From assembly GCF_012726175.1 (NCBI RefSeq), contig NZ_JAASAD010000002.1, positions 434,001 to 498,000 of the forward strand: a stretch of DNA of 64,000 nucleotides. The letters run 5' to 3'. Below are positions 49,896 to 56,733 of this stretch, piece by piece (the stretch's first letter is position 1; the number at the start of each line of letters is the position of its first letter). The stretch is from Micromonospora sp. HNM0581 (lineage in GTDB: Bacteria; Actinomycetota; Actinomycetes; Mycobacteriales; Micromonosporaceae). The notes under the pieces are model-generated. The model was not told where the DNA came from, ran no database searches, and was given only the letters and a program-made list of their open reading frames with translations. The position numbers and the translations under genes were made by a program.

Positions 49896-50909
49896 ATGAC
49901 GTCAACAACGGTGGCGCGGCGCGCGAACGCCGTGCCGTCAGACCCGCGAGAGCATGCGCGGGGTATCGCGGAGGCGGTCGACCAGGCATGGCACAGCCGG
50001 TATGGCGGCTCCCGGGTCGAGGTGCCGATGTCGGTGGCGGCTGTTCTGGCGATCCTGGCGCGGGAGGCGGAGGACCCCGACCAGCTCGCCCGAGTGGGCG
50101 AGATGGCGGAGCGCCTGGACCACGAGGGCTTCTGGCTGCTGACGCAGCGGCTGTGGTGCGAGTTCGCGGCGCTGAGGCCCGACCTGAACCCGCGGACCAT
50201 GCACCTGTGGAAGTGGACCGAGGACGAGCCGGATGAGACGACGAAGCGGGCCGTGCACGCGGTCGGCCAGGCGGCGCTGCGGCGCGGAGTGCTCGGCCGG
50301 TTCGGGCCGGACGGGTGGGGTGACTACGACCTGCTGGGGACCCTGCTCCAGCAGATGAAGAGCCACGGCGGGCGGAAGGGCATCGGTCAGTTCCTGACGC
50401 CGGTCGACGTGACGGAGCTGATCGGCCGGATGGCGGGGCCGGAGGAGGGCCAGAGGGTCCTGGAGCCGTGTGCCGGCACGGGCACGATGTTCCTCGGCGC
50501 GGCCCGGGCCATGCGGGAGAAGGGTCTCGACCCGGCGACGTGCGAGTGGTGGGCGAACGACCTGGACCCCCTCGCGGCGGCGCTGTGCGCGGTGAACATG
50601 CACCTGTGGGGGTTGGGCTGGCGGGTGGTCGTCGGTTGCGGTGACGGGCTGCTGGACGCCTGGATGCACGAGGCCCTGCGGACCCGGCAGATCGCCATCG
50701 ATGAGATGCGGCGGGCCTGGCGGCTGGCCCAGCAGATCCGCGCGGTGCGGGACGTGCTGGGGTTGCCGACGCCGGAGAGCGCGCTGGAGCGGCACATGCG
50801 GAAGGCTGCGCCGAAGTCGCCGCCCCCGCCGCCCCCGCCGCCGCCTGCGCCGCCGGCCTCGTCCACGTTCGACGCGGAGGCGGCGTATCGGCAGGGTCGC
50901 CTGTTCTGA
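49896..50909 (+). CDS. N6-methyltransferase-like protein lacking the catalytic NPPY motif
   Basis: The 337-residue protein resembles HsdM-type N6 adenine methylases: MKSHGGRKGIGQFLTP, then SAM motif I VLEPCAGTGTMFLGAA and WWANDLDPLAAALCAVNMHL. After GCGDGLLDAW, where motif IV (NPPF/Y) should follow, the sequence turns into a helix and a nine-proline run and ends. It probably binds SAM but cannot methylate by the standard mechanism. GTTCACGTGGAGG precedes ATG 49896. A decoy or DNA-masking role is conceivable; a dead relic is equally possible. Confidence 0.7.
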   Translation: MTSTTVARRANAVPSDPREHARGIAEAVDQAWHSRYGGSRVEVPMSVAAVLAILAREAEDPDQLARVGEMAERLDHEGFWLLTQRLWCEFAALRPDLNPRTMHLWKWTEDEPDETTKRAVHAVGQAALRRGVLGRFGPDGWGDYDLLGTLLQQMKSHGGRKGIGQFLTPVDVTELIGRMAGPEEGQRVLEPCAGTGTMFLGAARAMREKGLDPATCEWWANDLDPLAAALCAVNMHLWGLGWRVVVGCGDGLLDAWMHEALRTRQIAIDEMRRAWRLAQQIRAVRDVLGLPTPESALERHMRKAAPKSPPPPPPPPPAPPASSTFDAEAAYRQGRLF

Positions 50910-50918
50910 CCTGCGCAT

Positions 50919-50984
50919 GTGTGACCTGCTACACAGCCCGAGCGTACATATTTTGTGTACGCACGGGGCGCGGTGGCATACAAT
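50919..50984 (+). promoter_or_regulatory. Phage promoter module C
   Basis: GTGTGACC (50919-50926), CGTAC-ATATTTTGT-GTACG (50943-50961) and TACAAT (50979-50984) followed by GTATCTGTACG. Same spacing as modules A and B. It begins ten bases after the preceding stop and drives the gene at 51024. Confidence 0.75.
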
Positions 50985-51023
50985 GTATCTGTACGTCCTG
51001 AACGCCCCAACGTGGAGGTTGAG

Positions 51024-51218
51024 ATGAGCGACGCAGCGCCCAGCGAGGCGTTCGAGGTGCACGTCGAGGTGCGCGCGGTCGACGGCATGGCCACCGCCAG
51101 CCAGATCCTCGCGGTCCTGGAGCAGGCCGGATTCCAGCTGCACCGAGACGTGGCCGGCGTGTGGCGGAAGAAGGAGCACGGCCCGGCCGAGTTCGAGGGT
51201 GTGGCCAGGGCGGCGTAG
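51024..51218 (+). CDS. Small phage protein, unknown function
   Basis: The 64-residue protein starts at ATG 51024 after GTGGAGGTTGAG. Pattern EVHVEVRAVDGMATASQILA, then AVLEQAGFQLHRDVAGVW: beta-strand, helix, strand, a mini alpha/beta fold. The tail of the protein at 51365 has a similar layout (AVIELRSEDNSVEEMRRAVE; GFDVRGPAVAVFRK), so the two may share a domain. Confidence 0.6.
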   Translation: MSDAAPSEAFEVHVEVRAVDGMATASQILAVLEQAGFQLHRDVAGVWRKKEHGPAEFEGVARAA

Positions 51219-51242
51219 CGGCCACCTGGTGGCTGTGTGGGC

Positions 51243-51266
51243 GGGGCCGGCCGGATGTCCGGCCCC
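51243..51266 (+). terminator. Hairpin of intergenic cassette 1
   Basis: GGGGCCGG / CCGGCCCC, followed by GGTGCGGAGCCCCTAGC. The same hairpin-plus-tail is repeated at 51750-51790. Lies 24 bp after the stop at 51218. Confidence 0.6.
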
Positions 51267-51297
51267 GGTGCGGAGCCCCTAGCGCGGCTTCAATACC

Positions 51298-51326
51298 TAC
51301 GGCCGCAATCCGCGAAGGCGGCCGTA
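51298..51326. promoter_or_regulatory. Palindromic operator TACGGCCGC-N11-GCGGCCGTA
   Basis: Perfect 9-bp arms with an 11-bp spacer beginning AAT. The same design, with 12-bp arms, is found at 59461-59495 before the tape-measure gene, and a decayed copy at 51804-51832. It lies 39 bp before the gene at 51365, ahead of the CAGTTCACGTGGAGGT leader, a good position for a repressor or activator site. Confidence 0.65.
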
Positions 51327-51364
51327 CGTATCCAGAGCAGAGCCCAGTTCACGTGGAGGTCAAC

Positions 51365-51736
51365 ATGGGCAAGCACACGATCAAGCGCGGCCTGCGGGCC
51401 GTGGAGTGCAGGCCGGGCGGCGCCTGCTACGACGGCGAGGACCGCTGCCTGCACTGCCGGGCGCACATCGCCGACCCGCACGGCGGTCGCTGCCTGCACG
51501 CCGACGAGCCGGCCGACGAGTGCGACGCGCGGCCGGTGGTGGTGTCGCAGGCGGTGATCGAGCTGCGCAGCGAGGACAACAGCGTCGAGGAGATGCGCCG
51601 GGCGGTCGAGGTACTGCTGCGCGAGGGCTTCGACGTGCGCGGCCCGGCCGTGGCGGTGTTCCGAAAGGCGGAGACGGGCCCGCTGGACGGGTGGGGCGAG
51701 TGGATCGGTGTGGTGACGGTCCCGAAGCGCGCCTAG
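51365..51736 (+). CDS. Phage protein with Cys/His cluster and small alpha/beta domain
   Basis: The 123-residue protein has a Cys/His-rich N-terminal half (VECRPGGACYDGEDRCLHCR; GRCLHADEPADECDA), able to bind one or two zinc ions, then an alpha/beta segment (VIELRSEDNSVEEMRRAVEV; EGFDVRGPAVAVFRK) similar to the 51024 protein. Start ATG 51365 after the conserved leader GTTCACGTGGAGGT. Function unknown. Confidence 0.6.
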   Translation: MGKHTIKRGLRAVECRPGGACYDGEDRCLHCRAHIADPHGGRCLHADEPADECDARPVVVSQAVIELRSEDNSVEEMRRAVEVLLREGFDVRGPAVAVFRKAETGPLDGWGEWIGVVTVPKRA

Positions 51737-51749
51737 TGACTGCGTAGAC

Positions 51750-51773
51750 GGGGCCGGGCGGTCGCCCGGCCCC
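51750..51773 (+). terminator. Hairpin of intergenic cassette 2
   Basis: A perfect 11-bp stem, GGGGCCGGGCG / CGCCCGGCCCC, with a 2-nt loop, followed by GGTGCGGAGTCCCTAGC, nearly identical to the tail of cassette 1. Confidence 0.65.
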
Positions 51774-51803
51774 GGTGCGGAGTCCCTAGCCGGGCTCTCG
51801 CTG

Positions 51804-51832
51804 TCCGGCCTCTATTGACGACTGCGGCCGTA
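51804..51832. promoter_or_regulatory. Degenerate copy of the GCGGCCGTA operator
   Basis: TCCGGCCTC-N11-GCGGCCGTA: the right arm is perfect and the left arm matches 7 of 9 bases, with the same 11-bp spacing. The spacer contains TTGACG, a -35-like hexamer, so here a promoter lies inside the operator. Confidence 0.5.
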
Positions 51833-51882
51833 CAACGGCAAGGTAACTGTCCTAGCAAGACCCAGTTCACGTGGAGGTTGAC

Positions 51883-52413
51883 ATGGGTCTACGCGCGCTG
51901 GTCGGCACCGAAGGTGCCGGCGGCTTCTACCAGGCGCGGCACGTCCAGCACGACGCCTGCCCGACGATGGTCGTGCCCGCCCTGTCCGCCCTGGTGCACG
52001 AGCTGTCGGGGCACAACGTGCAGGCGGCCGTCGACGAGCTGCTGCGCTCCGACTGGTCGCGGCTGTACGCCCTGCCGGGAACCGGCATCGCCGGGCACCT
52101 CGTCGGCGTGCCCAGCCCCGCCGACGGTGAGCCGCTGCGCGGCCACATCACCACCGAGAACGCGGGCGACCGGGAGTGGGCGTACCTGTTCGGCGGCCAC
52201 CGGCTGCACGTCTACCTCGGGGTGTTCCCCGAGGTCGGACCGAAGCGGTGGCGGCCGTGGGCGTGCTGGTCGGTGCATGAGCTGCCCAGCCTGCGCCTCG
52301 ACGAGGTGCTGACGGTGCAGAAGGCCGGCTACTCGACGCAGTGGCGGGCGGCCGACTACCGGCAGCACATGGCCGCAGTGCGGGAACACATCAAGGAGGT
52401 GGCGGCGCGATGA
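51883..52413 (+). CDS. Phage protein, first of two tandem paralogues
   Basis: The 176-residue protein contains AVDELLRSDWSRLYALPGTG and EWAYLFGGHRLHVYLGVFPE, matched in the next gene by EALLRRDWSTVAYMPW and GWAYLWEHEMGALHVYAARG. The two are therefore diverged duplicates. Start ATG 51883 after GTTCACGTGGAGGT; the stop overlaps the start of the paralogue. The fold looks like a small beta-sheet domain; no known family. Confidence 0.65.
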   Translation: MGLRALVGTEGAGGFYQARHVQHDACPTMVVPALSALVHELSGHNVQAAVDELLRSDWSRLYALPGTGIAGHLVGVPSPADGEPLRGHITTENAGDREWAYLFGGHRLHVYLGVFPEVGPKRWRPWACWSVHELPSLRLDEVLTVQKAGYSTQWRAADYRQHMAAVREHIKEVAAR

Positions 52414-52913
52414 ACGCGCTGGTCGGAAGGTTTGAGCCCGGAGCCCGACGGTTCCGGGCCCGGCCGGTCGCCCTGGAGGGCCAGCCCAGCGGGACTCTCG
52501 CCCAGCTGCGGGTGATCTGGGCGGCGAAGTTCCGGCGGGACACGGCGGCGATGGTCGAGGCGCTGCTGCGCCGCGACTGGTCGACGGTGGCGTACATGCC
52601 GTGGCCGGAGGCGGCCGTCGCCGAGCGCCGGCCGGAGTGGGCGTACGTGCGCGGCCTGGGCCTCGCGGCGCACGCCGGTGAGCCCGGACCGGCCGTGGCC
52701 GGTGACCTGGGCGGTACGCCCACCTGCGACGGGTGGGCGTACCTGTGGGAGCACGAGATGGGGGCGCTGCACGTCTACGCGGCCCGGGGCGGCCGGTGGC
52801 ACCACCTGGCGACGCTGCCGGCCGACGTGTGGGCCGAGATGACGGAGCAGTTGGTGGTCGACGTGGAGGCCCGCTGGTGCTGGCTGGCCCGAGGAGAGGA
52901 AACGGCAGCATGA
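52410..52913 (+). CDS. Phage protein, second of two tandem paralogues
   Basis: The 167-residue diverged duplicate of the 51883 product (see matching LLRxDWS and WAYL ... LHVY segments). ATGA overlaps at both ends place it in a coupled run of four genes (51883-53592). GGAGG lies upstream within the previous gene. Its first 30 residues are more basic (RFEPGARRFRARPVALEG) than in the paralogue. Function unknown. Confidence 0.65.
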   Translation: MNALVGRFEPGARRFRARPVALEGQPSGTLAQLRVIWAAKFRRDTAAMVEALLRRDWSTVAYMPWPEAAVAERRPEWAYVRGLGLAAHAGEPGPAVAGDLGGTPTCDGWAYLWEHEMGALHVYAARGGRWHHLATLPADVWAEMTEQLVVDVEARWCWLARGEETAA

Positions 52914-53305
52914 GTGAGTCGAGCCAGAGGCCGACGCCGGAGCCGAGGCAGGGCCACCCGATCCGGACCGAGGAGCTGGTCCGCCGCGACCAGGTGCTGC
53001 TGTTCGGGACGGTCGTCGAGATCGCCGACGTGCAGAACGTGCGGGACTTCCCGACGACCGTCAACCTGGTGATCCGGCCGGTCGGCGGTGGGCAGCCGAG
53101 GGAAACCCTCGTGCCCCGCGGCATGCTGCTGATGGGCCTGCGTATCACCCGGACGCTCCAGCTGCGCTGCGCCGGCTGCCCGTCGACGACGCCGGTCCGT
53201 GTCGACGTGGCGGTGGGCGTGAACGAGCAGCCGCTGTGCGTGGGCTGCCGGGCGCGTGCCGTCAAGCCGGTCGGCCCGTGGCTGACGCCGACGGGGAGGC
53301 GCTGA
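52910..53305 (+). CDS. Small beta-rich phage protein with CxxC pairs
   Basis: The 131-residue protein is beta-rich in the middle (LLFGTVVEIADVQNVRDFPT, LVIRPVGGGQPRETLVPRG), followed by LRCAGCPSTT and PLCVGCRARA, a four-cysteine zinc site. ATG 52910 overlaps the preceding stop; GAGGAGAGG upstream. OB-like nucleic-acid binding is a guess from the strand pattern. Confidence 0.6.
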   Translation: MSESSQRPTPEPRQGHPIRTEELVRRDQVLLFGTVVEIADVQNVRDFPTTVNLVIRPVGGGQPRETLVPRGMLLMGLRITRTLQLRCAGCPSTTPVRVDVAVGVNEQPLCVGCRARAVKPVGPWLTPTGRR

Positions 53306-53592
53306 TGGACAACGTGCTCAAGGCGTTGATGGCCGACAGCGAGGAAGAGCGGGAGAAGTACCTCGACCGGGAGACGCTGCTGTACGCGGTGCAGCGGCAG
53401 ATCACGTGCGAGCGGACCGGCCAGGTCCTCGACGTCGACTCGGCGGTGATGGTCACCTGGGTCAAGGGTGAGCAGCGCGTCGCCACGGTGTTGACAGGCG
53501 GCGCCTGGGACGAGGTGGCCGAGCAGGTGCGCGCCAAGGTGGCCGAGTTGGGCGCGACGCTGGAGGTGATCGACGGCCGCCAGCTGACCTGA
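53305..53592 (+). CDS. Small phage protein, unknown function
   Basis: The 95-residue protein begins at ATG 53305, one base shared with the previous stop. It has an acidic helical N-terminus (LKALMADSEEEREKYLDRET) and a beta-rich middle (GQVLDVDSAVMVTWVKGEQR). Last gene of the coupled run. No family recognised. Confidence 0.6.
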   Translation: MDNVLKALMADSEEEREKYLDRETLLYAVQRQITCERTGQVLDVDSAVMVTWVKGEQRVATVLTGGAWDEVAEQVRAKVAELGATLEVIDGRQLT

Positions 53593-53599
53593 CGGCCCG

Positions 53600-53657
53600 G
53601 CTGGCACTGTGCCAGCAGGTCTAGGATCGGGGCCGCGCCCAGCCAGGGTGCGGCCCC
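53600..53657 (+). promoter_or_regulatory. Palindrome, -10-like box and hairpin before the PH-like gene
   Basis: GCTGGCAC-T-GTGCCAGC (53600-53616) is a perfect 8-bp palindrome. TAGGAT (53622-53627) could be a -10 box. GGGGCCGC / GCGGCCCC (53629-53657) repeats the hairpin found after the capsid gene. TTCACTGTGGAGGG then leads to ATG 53679. It looks like terminator plus promoter plus operator in a small space; individual roles are unproven. Confidence 0.45.
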
Positions 53658-53678
53658 GTTCACTGTGGAGGGACCAAC

Positions 53679-54059
53679 ATGGAGGCGTTGGCACGATTCG
53701 AGAGCCATGTCGCGGGACGTAACGCGCGGGTCGCGATCTGGCCCGACCGGATCGAGTGGAGCCAGCCCGGACGCACGATGGTGGCTGACGTGCTGCTGGT
53801 GATCCTCGCCATCTACACGGTGGCGCTGTCGCTGCTGGTGCCGGCGGCGCGGCCCCGGTTCAAGGAACGCGGCCGGCAGATGCTCGCCATGCGGGCCGTG
53901 CAGTCGGTGGCGGCGCAGCGCGATGGCCTGCACACGGCGGTGGCGGTGGTGGCCGGCGCGACGACCATCGCGTTCCGGGTGCCGCACGACGACGCCCCGC
54001 GGATTGAGGCACTGCTCCGCGACCTGGTGCTCGGCACCCACCCGGCCGTGCGGCAGTAA
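53679..54059 (+). CDS. PH-like (DUF4429/SHOCT-associated) domain protein with hydrophobic insert
   Basis: The 126-residue protein opens LARFESHVAGRNARVAIWPD and RIEWSQPGR, then has a hydrophobic stretch (VADVLLVILAIYTVALSLLV) where the family usually has a glycine-rich loop, and closes with VQSVAAQRDGLHTAVAVVAG and TIAFRVPHDDAPRIEALL. The ends match bacterial PH-like domains that often accompany a SHOCT hairpin, absent here. The hydrophobic insert may anchor it to the membrane. Common in actinobacteria and their phages, with unknown role. Confidence 0.65.
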   Translation: MEALARFESHVAGRNARVAIWPDRIEWSQPGRTMVADVLLVILAIYTVALSLLVPAARPRFKERGRQMLAMRAVQSVAAQRDGLHTAVAVVAGATTIAFRVPHDDAPRIEALLRDLVLGTHPAVRQ

Positions 54060-54073
54060 CCGCCGCAGGCGAC

Positions 54074-54120
54074 GCCGAGAGAGGGCGCTGTGTCCCACCC
54101 GGGGCCAGCGCCCTCTCGGC
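54074..54120 (+). terminator. Terminator before the tail-tube leader
   Basis: GCCGAGAGAGGGCGCT pairs with AGCGCCCTCTCGGC (14 bp with a 2-nt bulge). It closes the early-type block directly before the late leader at 54121. Confidence 0.65.
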
Positions 54121-54157
54121 TACGCTGGCGGGGTATTCGCCGCTGGCTGCGGGCCGG
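54121..54157 (+). promoter_or_regulatory. Late leader/promoter before the tail-tube gene
   Basis: TACGCT (54121-54126) then GCTGGCTGCGGGCCGG (54142-54157), identical in 16 bases to the capsid leader at 45299-45314, then GTGAGGA and ATG 54188. The same late control element is used for head and tail operons. Confidence 0.5.
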
Positions 54158-54187
54158 GCATGGGACTCTCCTGGTGAGGATGTGCCG

Positions 54188-55123
54188 ATGTCCGCGGTGT
54201 GCGACACCCCCGTGAAGGGGAAGATGCTCCGGGCCACGAAGCTCGGGGCGTGCGGTGACCCGATCTTGGGTGCCGGAGGCTGGCCGGTTCACGTCACGTC
54301 GAAGGGCTTCATCTCGGTGGAGTACGCCGCTGAGGTCGACGACGGCGAGGAGATCGACCAGAAGGACGCCAACGGCGACCGGCTGGTGTACGAGCCGGCG
54401 CGGCGGCGGATCAAGCTGTACAACGTGACCGTCACCTGCGGGCGGGTCGACCCGGAGCTGTACACGCTGTTCACCGGGCAACCGGTGGTGCTCGACGAGG
54501 ACGGCAACGCCACCGGCATGCGGATCACCAGCCGGCTGACCCTCGACGCGGCGGTGGCGCTGGAGGTGTGGTCGGGCACCCAGCTCAAGCGGTGCGGCAC
54601 GATGGCCCGGCCCCGGTTCGGGTACTTCCTGCTGCCGCAGATCATCGACGGGATGATCGGGGATTTCACGATCGAAAACGGGGCGGCCAGCTTCACGCTG
54701 ACCGGTAAGGCGATCGAGAACCCGGAGTGGGCTGTCGGTCCGTACGACGTGTACCTGCGGACGACCGGCGTGGCGCCGCTGGCCGACCCGATGGGCGACG
54801 ACGACCTGCTGCACCTCGACTGGACGCTGCTGCCGCCGCCGGCACCGACGTGCGGGCTGACCCCGCGGCCGCCGGACGGCACCGTGGCCGCCGGCGACGG
54901 CGACGAGACGAACATGACCGCCGAGTTCACCGCGACGTACGTGCCGGCGGCACCCGGCGACGAGTACGCGGTGGACTGGGGTGACGGCACCTCGTCGGCG
55001 GGGCCGGCCGAGGCGGCCTCGGTGAGCCACCAGTACGCGAACCCGGGCACGTACCTGGTGACGGTGACGCAGACGAGGTCGGGAGCGCAGCGGTTCCTGT
55101 CGTTCGTCGCCCCGGCCTCCTGA
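54188..55123 (+). CDS. Major tail tube protein with C-terminal PKD domain
   Basis: The 311-residue protein has an N-terminal 230-residue tube domain (WPVHVTSKGFISVEYAAEVD, RIKLYNVTVTCGRVDPELYT, GYFLLPQIIDGMIGDFTIEN) and a C-terminal PKD/Ig-like domain (YAVDWGDGTSSAGPAEAASV; SHQYANPGTYLVTV). Ig-like decorations on tail tubes project outwards and may bind cell surfaces. ATG 54188 follows GAGGA; GTG 54182 is possible. Position before connectors and tail chaperones agrees. Confidence 0.82.
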   Translation: MSAVCDTPVKGKMLRATKLGACGDPILGAGGWPVHVTSKGFISVEYAAEVDDGEEIDQKDANGDRLVYEPARRRIKLYNVTVTCGRVDPELYTLFTGQPVVLDEDGNATGMRITSRLTLDAAVALEVWSGTQLKRCGTMARPRFGYFLLPQIIDGMIGDFTIENGAASFTLTGKAIENPEWAVGPYDVYLRTTGVAPLADPMGDDDLLHLDWTLLPPPAPTCGLTPRPPDGTVAAGDGDETNMTAEFTATYVPAAPGDEYAVDWGDGTSSAGPAEAASVSHQYANPGTYLVTVTQTRSGAQRFLSFVAPAS

Positions 55124-55130
55124 GGCTGCG

Positions 55131-55913
55131 GTGACGCAGCCGGCGCGGTCCGCCCCGTGCGACTGGCCCCTGAACATGGCCTACTGCAAGGGCTGGGACA
55201 CTACGGACCAAGCGGTCCGCGAGGCGGCCACGGACCTGGCGACGGAGGTCCTGTGGGCGCTGTCGGGCCGCCGGTACGGGCTGTGCCCGTCGACGGTGCG
55301 GCCGTGCCGGCGCGGCACCTACGATGCGTGGCTGCGGCGGGAGCCGTGGCTGACCCTGCCGTACGGCAGCCTCGCGGTGGCGTGGTGCGGCTGCGTCGGG
55401 TTCGACACCTGCGATTGTGTGCCGAAGGCGGCCGAGGTGTCGCTGGTCGGCCCGGTCCACGACGTCACCGAGGTGGTCGTGGACGGTGAGGTGGTGCCCG
55501 CCGAGGCGTACGTGGTGCAGGACCGGCGGTGGCTGGTGCGGGTCGACGGTGAGGGCTGGCCGTGGACGCAGGACCTGACCGTCGGCGACGACCAGCCGGG
55601 CGCGTGGGCGGTCACGTACCGGCGTGGTGTGCCGGTGCCGCCCGGTGGGCGGATCGCGGCCGGGCAGTACGCCTGCGAGGTGGCGAAAGCGTTGACGAAC
55701 GACAGCACCTGCCGGCTGCCGAGGCGGGTGCAGTCGGTGGTGCGGCAAGGCGTGCAGGCCACGTTCGCGGACCCGTCGCAGCTGGTGAAGGACGGCATGA
55801 CCGGGCTGCCGGAGGTCGACCAGTGGCTGCGGATCGTGAACCCGCACCGGCTGCCCCGCGATTCGGTGGTGTGGTCACCGGACCTGGACCGGGGCAGGAG
55901 GCGAACGTCGTGA
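55131..55913 (+). CDS. Head-to-tail adaptor/connector protein
   Basis: The 260-residue protein begins with CDWPLNMAYCKGWDTTDQAV and REAATDLATEVLWALSGRRY, a helical start like gp6-type adaptor proteins, then AWCGCVGFDTCDCVPKAAEV and the ending LPEVDQWLRIVNPHRLP. Similar actinophage proteins are annotated as head-tail adaptors that dock below the portal. It follows the tail-tube gene by 7 bp and overlaps the next gene by 4. Confidence 0.7.
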   Translation: MTQPARSAPCDWPLNMAYCKGWDTTDQAVREAATDLATEVLWALSGRRYGLCPSTVRPCRRGTYDAWLRREPWLTLPYGSLAVAWCGCVGFDTCDCVPKAAEVSLVGPVHDVTEVVVDGEVVPAEAYVVQDRRWLVRVDGEGWPWTQDLTVGDDQPGAWAVTYRRGVPVPPGGRIAAGQYACEVAKALTNDSTCRLPRRVQSVVRQGVQATFADPSQLVKDGMTGLPEVDQWLRIVNPHRLPRDSVVWSPDLDRGRRRTS

Positions 55914-56461
55914 CGCAGCCAGCGCTGACCGTCGCCGACGAGGTGGCGTGGCCTGTCGCGGTGAAGCTGCGCGAGCTGGTCGGCGACGCGCTTGTCGACG
56001 CGCTCGGCGGCGCACCGGCGGTGTGCGCGGTGGTGCCGGGCCGGGACGTGGCCATCGACTCGTGCTGCGACGGCCAGGCGTGGGTGCGGATCGTGCGCAC
56101 CTACCCGGTGCTGCCCGGCGAGTTCCCCGGCGGACGGGGCACGCCCCTCGACGACGGCGCGGACCCGGGCGCGTTCTGGGCGGTGGAGCTGGGCGCGGGC
56201 ACCGCCCGGTGCGCGCCGACCATCGACGACGCCGGGAACCCGCCGACCGCTGTCGAGCTGGAACGGTCGGCGGCGGAGCTGGCCGACGACGCGGGCCGAA
56301 TCCGCCGGGCGGTGCTGTGCGAGCTCCAGAACGTTGAGCGGGTCGAGTCGGTGTGGATCGGTGAGCAGTCCAGCGTCGGCCCGTCCGGCGGCTGCGTCGG
56401 CCAGGAGGTGCTGGTCGCGGTGATGACGAACATCTGCGTGTGCGTCGACGAGGAGGCGTAG
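55910..56461 (+). CDS. Head-tail connector-region protein
   Basis: The 183-residue protein starts at GTG 55910 (GTGA overlap). Features: WPVAVKLRELVGDALVDALG, WVRIVRTYPVLPGEFPGG, LADDAGRIRRAVLCELQNVE. By position it is a second connector or stopper protein; the sequence alone gives no family. Coupled to the adaptor gene before it and followed by the 56464 gene 2 bp later. Confidence 0.6.
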   Translation: MTQPALTVADEVAWPVAVKLRELVGDALVDALGGAPAVCAVVPGRDVAIDSCCDGQAWVRIVRTYPVLPGEFPGGRGTPLDDGADPGAFWAVELGAGTARCAPTIDDAGNPPTAVELERSAAELADDAGRIRRAVLCELQNVERVESVWIGEQSSVGPSGGCVGQEVLVAVMTNICVCVDEEA

Positions 56462-56463
56462 CG

Positions 56464-56733
56464 ATGCGGGACGGGCAGCGGGTGACGGTGCGGGCGTTGA
56501 CGGCGATGCCTGGCGTCGCCGACGGGCAGGTGCGCCACGGAGTGCACTGGACGCCGAAGCTGGCGAAGCTGGTCCACGCCGGCCGCTACGAGGTCGTCGA
56601 CGACGGTGAGCCACCGGCGGCGGCACCGCCCGCCGTGGTGGAGGAGGTGCCGCCGGGCCTGCCGGCCGGTGACGTCGACGCGGCGCCGGCCGGCGACGAG
56701 CCGCCGCCGGCGAGACGGTCACGGCGGCGCTGA
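56464..56733 (+). CDS. Small phage protein with Pro/Ala-rich tail
   Basis: The 89-residue protein has a short folded N-terminus (RVTVRALTAMPGVADGQVRH; LVHAGRYEVVDD) and a low-complexity Pro/Ala/Glu tail ending RRSRRR. Starts two bases after the previous stop and ends on the first base of the next start. It belongs to the connector cluster; function unknown. Confidence 0.6.
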   Translation: MRDGQRVTVRALTAMPGVADGQVRHGVHWTPKLAKLVHAGRYEVVDDGEPPAAAPPAVVEEVPPGLPAGDVDAAPAGDEPPPARRSRRR

